Below are positions 1 to 8,000 of a DNA stretch of 24,714 nucleotides, piece by piece. Location of the stretch: positions 1 to 24,714 of the forward strand of contig CAZZLN010000025.1 of assembly GCA_964654945.1 (NCBI GenBank). The letters run 5' to 3'. Under the pieces are notes generated by a model. The model saw nothing but the letters and a program-made list of their open reading frames with translations. It had not been told where the DNA came from and did no database searches. Positions within the stretch are counted from its first letter, which is position 1. The number at the start of each line of letters is the position of its first letter. The translations under genes were made by a program, and so were the position numbers. The stretch comes from HGM11788 sp964654945 (GTDB lineage: Bacteria > Bacillota > Clostridia > Lachnospirales > CAG-274).

Positions 1-17
1 TTCTGACCGTAGGCTTG

Positions 18-36
18 CATTTTACAAAGTAAAATG
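18..36. other. Perfect short hairpin downstream of smpB
   Basis: An 8-bp perfect inverted repeat, CATTTTAC and GTAAAATG, flanks a 3-base loop, about 40 bases beyond the smpB stop. No T-run follows on either strand, so it is not a convincing intrinsic terminator. The rest of bases 1-75 shows no gene I can identify. An ssrA (tmRNA) gene often lies near smpB, but none is visible here. Confidence 0.4.
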
Positions 37-75
37 TTCTGATGCAGGGAGGATACTGCAGAGAAGTTTTTAGCG

Positions 76-543
76 TTAAAACTGTAATCTTTGTTTAAAT
101 TCCTTTGCAGCCTCTCTCTGCTGGTCTTTTTTAGCAATATCCTGCCGCTTATCATAAAGCTTTTTACCCTTTGCAATACCTATATCAACCTTTACAAGGC
201 TGCCTTTAAAATATACCTTTAAGGGTACAATTGTCAAGCCATCTCTTGTGACAGCACCAATAAGCTTATTTATTTCGTATTTGTGCAGAAGAAGCCGTCT
301 GTCAGCCATAGGGTCATGGTTAAATATATTTCCCTGCTCATAAGGACTTATGTGCATCTGCTTTATAATTGCTTCTCCGTTTTCAACCTTTATATAGCTG
401 TCTTTTAAATTACATCTGCCTGCTCTCAAGGATTTAACCTCAGTGCCTGTCAAGGCAATTCCTGCCTGAAAGGTTTCCAGAATAAAATAATCGTGATAGG
501 CTTTTTTGTTGTTTGATATTATTTTTATAGAATCTTTAGCCAT
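76..543 (-). CDS. smpB: SsrA-binding protein SmpB
   Basis: SmpB binds tmRNA and carries it to stalled ribosomes for trans-translation. The 155-residue length is normal for the family. The N-terminal half holds the conserved stretch GTEVKSLRAGRCNLKDSY (about residues 33-50), and a central HISPYEQGN segment follows. The C-terminal tail from GKKLYDKR onward is basic, as expected for the part that enters the ribosomal A site. The ATG at 541-543 is preceded by AAAGGAG about 9 bases upstream. The gene overlaps the end of the PHP-domain gene by 8 bases, so the two are probably co-transcribed and translationally coupled. The identification is secure from sequence similarity. Confidence 0.97.
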   Translation of the reverse strand: MAKDSIKIISNNKKAYHDYFILETFQAGIALTGTEVKSLRAGRCNLKDSYIKVENGEAIIKQMHISPYEQGNIFNHDPMADRRLLLHKYEINKLIGAVTRDGLTIVPLKVYFKGSLVKVDIGIAKGKKLYDKRQDIAKKDQQREAAKEFKQRLQF

Positions 544-1384
544 TATTTATTACTCCTTTTAAGCCCTCTAAAACCTCATAAGGTACGGCTAAATCCCCAT
601 ACCCTACGCCTAAATCAAGCTTTGGCTTGTTAGCACCATGAAAATCACTGCCGCCGCTTACCTTTAATCTGTTTTTATCGGCTATCATTTTTATATATTT
701 TGTATCTGAAAGACTATGAGTTGAATAATAAGCTTCAATTCCCTTTAATCCATATCTTGCCATATCAGATACGCAATTTTCAAGTCTTGTTTTTGAAAAT
801 TTGTATAAAAGAGGATGAGCCATAACTGCAATACCCTTTGCGGAATTTATCATATCAATTGTCTGCTGCCAAGAAAAAACCTCTCTTTTTATATAGGCCG
901 GCTTTCCGACTCCTATATATCTTTCAAAGGCTTCCTTTATGGTTGAAATACAGCCTTTTTGCATTAATGCCTTTGCAATATGAGCCCTTGTAATTACATT
1001 CCCCTCAGAAGTTTTGAGAATATCTTCATAGGTTACATTTAATCCAAGTTCCTGCAATTTTTGTGCAATTTCCTTGTTTCTTTCAGTTCTTTTTATCCTC
1101 ATATTTTTAAGAAGATTGTTCATATTGCTGTCATATCTGTCTATAAAAAGACCGACAATGTGAATTTCAGTTCCCTCATATTCTGTTGAAACCTCAATAC
1201 CCGAAACAACCTCAATGCCAAGCTTATTGCCATAGTACTCTGCCTGTTCAATTCCGTCTGTAACATCATGGTCTGTTAATGCAATTGCAGACAAATTTTT
1301 TTTATAAGCATATTCCACAAGCTCCCTTGGAGTAAATGTTCCGTCAGAGTATACAGAGTGGGTGTGCAAGTCTACAGTTTTCAA
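536..1384 (-). CDS. PHP-domain metal-dependent phosphoesterase (TrpH/YciV-like, RNase AM family)
   Basis: A 282-residue PHP-domain protein. Metal-binding motifs are visible in order: DLHTHSVYSDG at the N terminus, ALTDHDVTDG (about residues 35-44), SGIEVS (about 61-66), the AHPLLYKF segment and GSDFHG near the C terminus. Characterised relatives act as 3',5'-nucleoside bisphosphate phosphatases or 5'-3' exonucleases that trim RNA 5' ends; which activity applies here is inferred from the family only. The start is a TTG at 1382-1384, chosen because a GGAGAGG ribosome binding site lies just upstream and the DLHTHS motif must sit at the N terminus. The gene is the first of a two-gene unit with smpB, and its 3' end overlaps the smpB start. 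Confidence 0.9.
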   Translation of the reverse strand: MKTVDLHTHSVYSDGTFTPRELVEYAYKKNLSAIALTDHDVTDGIEQAEYYGNKLGIEVVSGIEVSTEYEGTEIHIVGLFIDRYDSNMNNLLKNMRIKRTERNKEIAQKLQELGLNVTYEDILKTSEGNVITRAHIAKALMQKGCISTIKEAFERYIGVGKPAYIKREVFSWQQTIDMINSAKGIAVMAHPLLYKFSKTRLENCVSDMARYGLKGIEAYYSTHSLSDTKYIKMIADKNRLKVSGGSDFHGANKPKLDLGVGYGDLAVPYEVLEGLKGVINNG

Positions 1385-1426
1385 AAAATCCTCTCCTTAT
1401 TCAGACTCAAAATTTCTCCATATAAT

Positions 1427-1455
1427 AATATAATCTAAATTTGCAAATTTAACAA
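1427..1455 (-). promoter_or_regulatory. Candidate sigma-A promoter for the PHP gene-smpB unit
   Basis: On the minus strand a TTGTTA box is followed after 17 bases by TATATT, about 43 bases upstream of the TTG start at 1384. The surrounding 1385-1535 gap between divergent genes is extremely AT-rich, so chance matches are common. The plus-strand promoter for the gene at 1536 must also lie here, but several equally weak -10 candidates prevent a choice. Confidence 0.45.
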
Positions 1456-1535
1456 TAGTAAATTGGTAATATTTTTAAAAAATATAACATAAATTTATAT
1501 AAAAAAATTTATAAAAACCTAAAGGAGGCAGAAAA

Positions 1536-1910
1536 ATGTCAAAAACAAAAAATTCTCCTGTAACAGCATTGCTAAAAGGAACGCTAATCGGATACTGCAT
1601 AACTATGATTGTATTTATAATATTTGCATTGCTTCTTACATATACCGATATTTCAGAAAAGCTTGTATCTCCGACAGCTCTTGTTACAACAGCAGTAAGC
1701 TGCCTTGTATGCGGCTTTATAACTGCAAAAAAAGCAAAAAGCAGAGGTCTTTTGTGGGGTGTTATCGGAGGAGGACTGTATATGCTTATAATGTTTACAA
1801 TAGGCTTTTCAACAATCCCTGCCTATGAGCTTAATCAGAAAATGATAATAAGTCTTTGCCTTGCGCTTGGAGGAGGGGCAGTTGGCGGTGTTTTTGGGGT
1901 GAATAGGTAA
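1536..1910 (+). CDS. TIGR04086-type small membrane protein
   Basis: A 124-residue protein with four hydrophobic segments (about residues 12-36, 44-63, 71-92 and 103-120) separated by short loops, including a basic KKAKSRG loop after the second segment. Glycine-rich patches (GGGLY, LGGGAVGGVFG) occur in segments three and four. Length and layout match the TIGR04086/DUF3792 (YrzE-like) family, common in Clostridia and Bacilli and without a known function. A near-ideal AAAGGAGG ribosome binding site precedes the ATG by 8 bases. It is transcribed divergently from the PHP gene. The family call is from recognition of sequence pattern; no activity can be inferred. Confidence 0.75.
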   Translation: MSKTKNSPVTALLKGTLIGYCITMIVFIIFALLLTYTDISEKLVSPTALVTTAVSCLVCGFITAKKAKSRGLLWGVIGGGLYMLIMFTIGFSTIPAYELNQKMIISLCLALGGGAVGGVFGVNR

Positions 1911-1925
1911 TGTTAATGGTATAAT

Positions 1926-1960
1926 AAATTTATATTTCAATTATAAATTTGTTTTGTTTT
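1926..1960. terminator. AT-only inverted repeat, possible weak terminator
   Basis: A perfect 9-bp repeat, AAATTTATA and TATAAATTT, is separated by 7 bases and followed by GTTTTGTTTT. The stem has no G-C pairs, so termination would be weak. It lies just after the stop of the small membrane protein gene. Confidence 0.3.
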
Positions 1961-2112
1961 CTTGCATATTCTAAAGTTGTAGATGCACCATCGCAACTAT
2001 GTCTTACATAAGCTATAACATATTGGCTGTTATTTACCATCCACTTATTGCGTTTTGGAATAGAATATTTATAGAGTGTATTTAATTTCGGCAGAATTAT
2101 TTCATCAAGTAT
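1930..2112 (-). pseudogene. C-terminal remnant of a SLOG-superfamily protein
   Basis: The last 58 or so codons of a minus-strand open frame read as the end of a Rossmann-like SLOG/DprA-related protein. The recognisable pieces are SIPKRNKWMVNNSQYVIAY, followed by a VRHS..GAS..TLEYARKQNK.IIEI ending. In intact relatives known to me the corresponding KRNxWMVxxADxxIAYVxHSxGGAxxTLxYA block closes a protein of roughly 150-200 residues. Upstream codons do not extend the similarity and run into the divergent XRE gene. I see no ribosome binding site that would start this fragment sensibly. It is therefore called a decayed gene end; a short functional protein cannot be excluded. Confidence 0.5.
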
Positions 2113-2130
2113 AACAAAAACAGGAATATT

Positions 2131-2149
2131 ACGCAAGTGCGTATACGCA
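2131..2149. promoter_or_regulatory. Overlapping palindromes, candidate operator of the XRE regulator
   Basis: TGCGTATACGCA (2138-2149) is a perfect 12-bp palindrome. It overlaps a second imperfect palindrome, ACGCA-AG-TGCGT (2131-2142), giving three ACGCA/TGCGT half-sites in 19 bases. This GC-richer cluster stands out in very AT-rich DNA and lies 42-60 bases upstream of the small XRE regulator, where an autoregulatory operator would be expected. The binding partner is inferred only from position. Confidence 0.45.
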
Positions 2150-2190
2150 AATGTGAATAAATTTATACACTTTATTATGAGGTGATATAA

Positions 2191-2436
2191 ATGAGTGCAG
2201 TTAAAAATGCTGTTGTTCACAGATTTAAAGAAATAATGAAAAATAAAAATATGACTGCTAATGAACTTGCAAACATTTCAGGAGTAACACCGTCAACAGT
2301 TTATAGTATGCTAAGCTCAGAAAGACATGATTTATCAATTGTTACAATTAAAAGGTTATGTGATGGATTGGATATGAGTTTAGGTGAGTTTTTTTCAACT
2401 AAGGGTTTTGATGAATTGGAACAGGAAATCAAATAG
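2191..2436 (+). CDS. Small XRE/Cro-CI type transcriptional regulator
   Basis: An 81-residue protein that is almost entirely one helix-turn-helix domain (about residues 9-70). The recognition region reads MTANELANISGVTPSTVYSM, followed by the family-typical TIKRLCDGLDMSLGEFF segment and a short acidic tail. Proteins of this size usually act as dimeric DNA-binding repressors, often of their own gene. GAGGTGAT lies 5 bases before the ATG at 2191. A palindromic cluster at 2131-2149 is a candidate binding site. The gene sits next to the decayed SLOG-like fragment and ends just before a bidirectional terminator. Its targets are unknown. Confidence 0.85.
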   Translation: MSAVKNAVVHRFKEIMKNKNMTANELANISGVTPSTVYSMLSSERHDLSIVTIKRLCDGLDMSLGEFFSTKGFDELEQEIK

Positions 2437-2452
2437 TGTAAATACAGGATAT

Positions 2453-2485
2453 AAAAAAACAACTCTCCCGCGAGAGTTGTTTTTA
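2453..2485. terminator. Bidirectional intrinsic terminator
   Basis: An 8-bp stem, CAACTCTC with GAGAGTTG, encloses a CCGC loop and is flanked by an A-run on the left and a T-run on the right. It can therefore terminate both the XRE gene (plus strand) and the dnaE-to-AEC unit (minus strand), whose last stop is at 2488. Confidence 0.92.
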
Positions 2486-2487
2486 AT

Positions 2488-3477
2488 TTACAATATTCCA
2501 ATACTTTTACAAATCATAATCATTCCAAAAACAGTAAAAATAGAGCATATATTAGTCCAAACAACAAGCTGACGTGCAAGAGTGCCATGGCTTTGCATAG
2601 CTTCTGCCATAATAGCAGAGCTTACTGCAACAGGTGAGCCATAAAATGCAATGAGGGCAGGATAAGCTGCTGCATTAATATTTACAATATCCTTTAAATC
2701 AAAGAAATAAGCTATGCTGATACCAATAAACGGAGTGATTATAAGCCTCCATAAAGCACCAAGACTTATATCTTTTGCAAGCTCTTTTATTGCAGATACC
2801 TCAAAAAGACCCCCTTGAACAACAAGGGCAAGAGGTGATGCAATTTTTGCCAAATCACCTATTGCATCATATAAAAACGGAACATTTTCTTTAATTCTGA
2901 AATCCGTATAATTTCTTATTACAAGGCAAATAAGAGCAAGTACAACACCTCTTATAAGAGGGTTTTTGTAAATTGATTTTAAAATTTCCATAACAGAAAT
3001 TTTTTTATTATTGTTTTCATAGCTGAATACAGAAAGGGTTATAACTGCAAGTATATTAAATGTAGGTATTCCTACTGCTGAAATAATGGCTGCGGCAGCA
3101 ACAGCATCATCACCGCCCATTGCCTGTGCAAGAGGTATACCTATTATGGCAAAGTTAGATCTGAAAGAGCATTGTATTAATGCACCTCTTTTTCCTAAAT
3201 CCTTTGTGTACAGCATAAAGAAAACAGAGGCAAAAATAAATATTCCAAGTATTGTGCTTACTGCAATTATAATAAGTCCCCAGTTTATATTAGATATACT
3301 TTCTATATTGTATACACTGTAAAAAAGGTATACCGGTATTGCTATGTTAAATACAAATTTATTAGCTTCCTGAAAGAAATTTTTTGAAACAAGTTTTGAT
3401 TTTGCAATAATGTAGCCTACCAGAATAACAAGTATAATGGGCATAACTGCATTAAGTGAAAATAAAAAAGTATTCAT
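2488..3477 (-). CDS. AEC-family (auxin efflux carrier type) permease
   Basis: A 329-residue integral membrane protein with about ten hydrophobic segments in two halves around a central polar linker (ENNNKKIS, near residue 155). It begins with the typical PIILVILVGYIIAKSKLVS segment. Conserved AEC features are visible, including FRSNFAIIGIPLA in the first half and a YPALIAFYGSPVAVSSAIMA block near the C terminus. AEC proteins are secondary transporters of organic acids such as malate, malonate or lactate; the substrate here cannot be read. The ATG overlaps the yfcE stop by one base, and AAAGGAG lies about 11 bases upstream inside yfcE. It is the last gene of the dnaE unit and ends at the shared terminator. 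Confidence 0.88.
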   Translation of the reverse strand: MNTFLFSLNAVMPIILVILVGYIIAKSKLVSKNFFQEANKFVFNIAIPVYLFYSVYNIESISNINWGLIIIAVSTILGIFIFASVFFMLYTKDLGKRGALIQCSFRSNFAIIGIPLAQAMGGDDAVAAAAIISAVGIPTFNILAVITLSVFSYENNNKKISVMEILKSIYKNPLIRGVVLALICLVIRNYTDFRIKENVPFLYDAIGDLAKIASPLALVVQGGLFEVSAIKELAKDISLGALWRLIITPFIGISIAYFFDLKDIVNINAAAYPALIAFYGSPVAVSSAIMAEAMQSHGTLARQLVVWTNICSIFTVFGMIMICKSIGIL

Positions 3478-4019
3478 TATATTTCAAGCTCCTTTATTAT
3501 ATTTCCGTCAAAATCCTTCAGTGTAAATTTACAGTTTTCATAAATTATATAGCTGTTTTTGTTTCCGCCCTTAGGAATTGAAACAGAGCCGGGATTAATA
3601 TAATAGAAATTATCGTTTTTTTCCATAGCCTGAATATGGGTGTGACCATGCAAAAGAATATCACCGTCTTTAAGCATAGGGGGATTTGATATATTGAATT
3701 TATGACCATGGGTTACAAAAATCATTCTGTTATTTAAGTACATAATCATATATTCAGCCATAACGGGAAATTCAAGTACCATCTGGTCTACCTCTGCCTC
3801 GCAGTTTCCCCTTACTGCAAGAATTTCACTTTTTATTGAATTTAAAAGAGCAATAACTTCCTTTGGATTATAGTCCCTTGGCAAATCATTTCTTGGACCG
3901 TGATATAATAAATCGCCTAATAAAATAAGCTTGTCGGCTTTTTCTTCTCTGTATTTTTCAACAGTTTTTTTGGCATAGTACAGAGAACCATGAATATCTG
4001 ATGCAATTAATAATTTCAT
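3477..4019 (-). CDS. yfcE: YfcE-type metallophosphoesterase
   Basis: A 180-residue calcineurin-like phosphoesterase of the YfcE/MJ0936 group. All metal-site motifs are present: D8-x-H10 (SDIHG), G35-D36 (GDLLYHGPRND), G71-N72 (RGNCE), H104 in THGH and GHTH at 125-128. The NPGS motif follows. Family members hydrolyse phosphodiesters with bound Mn2+ or similar metals; the physiological substrate is unclear. A strong AGGAGG lies 7-9 bases before the ATG. It is preceded by azlD with a 12-base gap and overlaps the next gene by one base (TAATG), indicating translational coupling. The call is firm at family level. Confidence 0.93.
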   Translation of the reverse strand: MKLLIASDIHGSLYYAKKTVEKYREEKADKLILLGDLLYHGPRNDLPRDYNPKEVIALLNSIKSEILAVRGNCEAEVDQMVLEFPVMAEYMIMYLNNRMIFVTHGHKFNISNPPMLKDGDILLHGHTHIQAMEKNDNFYYINPGSVSIPKGGNKNSYIIYENCKFTLKDFDGNIIKELEI

Positions 4020-4031
4020 TTTGTATTCCTC

Positions 4032-4352
4032 CTATATTCTTATAAGCAGCATATAAAGCAATGTTCCTGCTATTATACTTATCATTGTGTTTCTGAATTT
4101 AATATGGAGCAGCACAACGCTTAATGCTGATATAATTTCTTTTATTCCAAAAGGAAATTCATAAAATTTAACATCTTTAAAGCAATATATGGTTATTGCA
4201 ACAATAATTGCAGGAGGAAGATATTTTCCAAGATACATTATAACCTTAGGAGGCTTTTTGCCGCTTCCGAATACTATGAAAGGAAAAAATCTTGTTGCCA
4301 TAATTATAAATGCCATTATTGCTATTGAAATAATAAGCTTAGTTGCTGTCAT
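4032..4352 (-). CDS. azlD: AzlD-family branched-chain amino acid exporter subunit
   Basis: A 106-residue protein with four hydrophobic segments, matching the usual AzlD length. The early TRFFPFIVFGSGKKPPKV stretch (about residues 21-38) and the following YLGKYLPPAIIVAI block are characteristic. AzlD partners AzlC in a two-part exporter; in B. subtilis and relatives the pair confers azaleucine resistance by branched-chain amino acid efflux. The start overlaps azlC by 14 bases, with GAGAGGAT upstream, so the two proteins are probably made in a coupled way. The substrate is inferred from the family. Confidence 0.9.
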   Translation of the reverse strand: MTATKLIISIAIMAFIIMATRFFPFIVFGSGKKPPKVIMYLGKYLPPAIIVAITIYCFKDVKFYEFPFGIKEIISALSVVLLHIKFRNTMISIIAGTLLYMLLIRI

Positions 4353-5031
4353 TTTTTTCTATCCTCTCTTTAAATATAAGCAGTAAAATCACTATAAGAA
4401 CTGCTCCTCCAAGAAGCATATAGCTTTTTCCTATTATAAACATTGCTGCTATTGCCGATACAGCACCTATTGCGAAAGGAAGCTTTGTTTTGAAATTTTT
4501 CCACTGGTCTGTTATTATAACTATAAACAGAGCCGTCATTGCAAAGTCAAGTCCTTTTGTGTCAAACACTACAGCCTTTCCGAATAATGCACCGAGGGTA
4601 CAGCCCATAATCCAGCTAAGCTGATTTATAAGTGATACCATAAGCATATAGGTGTTTTTATCTGTGTCCTTTGGAAATTCTGTACTTGTCATAAGTGCAT
4701 ATGTTTCATCAGTAAGTGAAAATATAAGATAAAGCTTTTTAACTCCTGTATCTTTATATTTATCTATTAAAGAAAGTCCGTAAAACAAATGTTTTGAATT
4801 AACAAGAAATGTTGTTACGGCAATTGTCAAAAATGTGCCGTTGTTTTTAATAAAATCTACTGCTATATACTGACCTGCTCCTGCATACATTGTAACCGCC
4901 ATTATAAATGATGTAAATACATTCTGTCCTATTGAACTCATCATAAGTCCGAATGCAAATCCGGCAGGCAGATACCCTAATATAACAGGCATACAGGTCT
5001 TAAAGGCATATTTTATTGTTCTTTTGTTCAT
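4339..5031 (-). CDS. azlC: AzlC-family branched-chain amino acid exporter subunit
   Basis: A 230-residue membrane protein with five to six hydrophobic segments and the AzlC signatures: an N-terminal MPVILGYLPAGFAFGLMM block, then MYAGAGQYIAVDF, LVNSKHLFYGLSL and SLTDETYALM (about residues 100-112). With AzlD it forms the efflux permease for branched-chain amino acids. GAGGAAA lies 7 bases before the ATG. The gene begins 14 bases after the dnaE stop on the same strand and so is probably cotranscribed with dnaE, an unusual pairing of a replication gene and an exporter. A branched-chain amino acid importer is encoded elsewhere in the window. Confidence 0.92.
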   Translation of the reverse strand: MNKRTIKYAFKTCMPVILGYLPAGFAFGLMMSSIGQNVFTSFIMAVTMYAGAGQYIAVDFIKNNGTFLTIAVTTFLVNSKHLFYGLSLIDKYKDTGVKKLYLIFSLTDETYALMTSTEFPKDTDKNTYMLMVSLINQLSWIMGCTLGALFGKAVVFDTKGLDFAMTALFIVIITDQWKNFKTKLPFAIGAVSAIAAMFIIGKSYMLLGGAVLIVILLLIFKERIEKNDSN

Positions 5032-5045
5032 TTAGTTTCCTCTTT

Positions 5046-8000
5046 TTATTTAATTTTTACGGCAGTTGTGCCGTCGCCAAGCATATTTTCAAGCTCTGCC
5101 CTAAGCTCAGAAGATATTTTAACACAGCTTGCTCCTGAGGAACGAAGCCTTTGACCTGTTTCTTCCACATAAAGCACAACATTTGAATATCCGGGATATT
5201 TTTTTGTGATGTTTAAAATATCATTTGGACCTTTTCCAATGTTTTTAGGCAGCTTAATCCACAGGGTTTGCCTTGTCTGTTCCAAATTTTCAAAAGGTAT
5301 AATGCTTTCACATATAACATTGATTTTTTCTTCTGATATTGAAGCACGCCCCTCTACTATTATAATATCTTCCTCATTAAGACAGCTTTTAAATTTGTCA
5401 TATATCTTAGGGAATATAAGAATCTCTATTGAGCCTGATATATCTTCAATTGTAATAAATGCCATCTGCTTGTTGTTTTTTGTTATTTTTTTGGTGATAT
5501 TTGTTATTACTCCGCCTATTTTTACTTGCTGATTGTCATGAATTTTATAAGGTAAATCAAAATCATATTCGTCCTTTGGAAAATCACCCGTTGTGCAGGA
5601 AATATATTTTTTGATTATATCTATATAGCCTTCAAGAGGGTGTCCTGTTATATAAATTCCCGCAAGCTCCTTTTCCTTTGAAAGCATCTCTCTTTTTGAA
5701 TATTCTTTCATATCGGGAAGCTCATCTTTATAAGGGTCATTTTTTGAAACATTACCCATACCAAATAAATCCATCTGTCCCGCTACATTGTTTTTTCTTA
5801 TTTGTCCAAGACCTTTATATATCTTTTCATAAACTGCATAATACTGAACTCTTTTTCCTCCAAGACAATCAAAAGCACCAACAAGAATAAGAGATTCAAT
5901 TGATTTTGAATTAATATTTGCACCAAGTCTTTTAATAAATTCTGTAAGAGATTTGTATTTGCCCTTTTCTTTTCTGTTATTAACAATAGCGTCTACGTTT
6001 CCTTCGCCTACACTTTTAATAACCTTTAAGCCAAAACGGATATTTTTGCCGTCATCTGATACGGTAAAATCCCCTTCACTTTCGTTTATATCAGGAGGAA
6101 GTATACCAATATTCATTTGTTTGCAGTTTTCAATGTATTCCGCAATTTTATCAACTCTGTCCATTACACTTGAAAGCAGAGCTGCCATAAAATAAACCGG
6201 ATAATGAGCTTTAAGCCATGCTGTCTGATATGCGACTACTGCATAGGCTGCTGCATGGGATTTGTTAAAAGCATATTTTGCAAAGTCTGTCATTTCATCA
6301 AAAATTTCATTTGCAATTTCTTCACTGACTCCGTTTGCTATACACCCGGGAACACCCTCACAGCCGTTTATAAAGTTGGCTCTTTCCATAGCCATAACCT
6401 TTGCTTTTTTCTTTGACATAGCACGTCTTACCATATCGCTTCTGCCAAGAGAATAGCCTGCAAGCTCTCTTACTATCTGCATAACCTGTTCCTGATATAC
6501 TATACAGCCATAGGTATCTTTTAAAATAGGCTTTAAAAGAGGGTGAAGATAGGTTATGTTTTCAGGGTTTTCCTTTGCCTTTAAATACTGTGGTATAAAA
6601 TCCATAGGTCCGGGTCTGTAAAGAGAAATTCCCGCAATAATATCTTCTATATTTTTAGGTTTAAGCTTTTTCATAAAGGTTGTCATACCGGGACTTTCAA
6701 GCTGGAATACACCTAATGTGTTTCCGCTTCCTATAAGCTCAAAGGCATCAATGTCATCATAATCCAATGTTTTTGCTGAAATTTCAGTGCCGAATTTTTT
6801 ATTTATTCTTTTAATTGCGTCTTGAATAACAGTTATATTTCTCAATCCCAAAAAATCCATTTTAAGAAGTCCAAGCTCCTCACAGGTAGTCATTATAAAT
6901 TGAGTAGCAATGGAATTATCCTTTGTGTTAAGCATAAGAGGTATATAGTCAACAATAGGTCTGTCTGAAATAATTACTCCTGCTGCATGGGTAGAGGTAT
7001 TTCTTGGAAGTCCCTCAAGCTTCATAGCCATATCTACAAGATGCTTTACTGTTTCATCATTTTCATATAATTCTCTGAATTCAGGATTGCTCATTTCTTT
7101 GTCATACAGAGCTTTCTCTAAAGTAATTCCAAGAGTTCTCGGAATCATTTTTGCAATTTTATCCACATCGGCGTAAGGCAGGTCCATAACTCTGCCCACA
7201 TCACGAATTACATTTCTTGCTGCAAGAGTACCAAAGGTTACAATCTGACAAACCTGTTCCTTGCCATATTTTTTAACAACATAGTCTATAACCTCCTGGC
7301 GTCTTTTATAGCAGAAATCAATATCTATATCAGGCATTGATACTCTTTCGGGATTTAAAAATCTTTCAAAAATAAGATTGTATTTAATAGGGTCAATGTC
7401 TGTAATTTGCAGAGAATATGCAACTATTGAGCCTGCTGCAGAGCCTCGCCCCGGACCTACAACTATATCATTATCCTTTGCATATTTTATAAAATCCCAT
7501 ACAATGAGAAAATAATCCACAAAACCCATTGAGGATATTATATCAAGCTCATATTCAAGTCTTTTAGTATGCTTAAAGCTTTCATCACCATATCTGAATT
7601 TAAGTCCTTCATTACAAAGCTTTTTTAAATATTCAAATGATGTATAGCCATCAGGCACATCAAATTTTGGCAGTTTATAATTGTTAAACTCAAAATCCAC
7701 ATTACACTGCTTTGCAATAACATTTGTATTTTCGCAGGCTTCTGCTGCATAAGGGAAAAGAGAATACATTTCCTCCTGTGATTTAAGATAAAACTGACCG
7801 CCCTCATATTTCATTCTGTTTTCATCTGACAATTTAGAGCCTGTCTGAATACATAAAAGTATATCATGAGCCTGTGCGTCCTCTTTGTTTATATAATGAA
7901 GGTCGTTTGTGCATACAAGGGGGATACCTGTTTCTTTATTCATTCTTAAAAGAGCAGTGTTTACATCTTTTTGTTCGGGCATACCATGGTCCTGAAGCTC

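Noticed and set aside
1..75. tmRNA (ssrA) gene next to smpB
   Set aside because: No tRNA-like acceptor end, CCA-adjacent arm or tag-peptide frame is visible in these bases.
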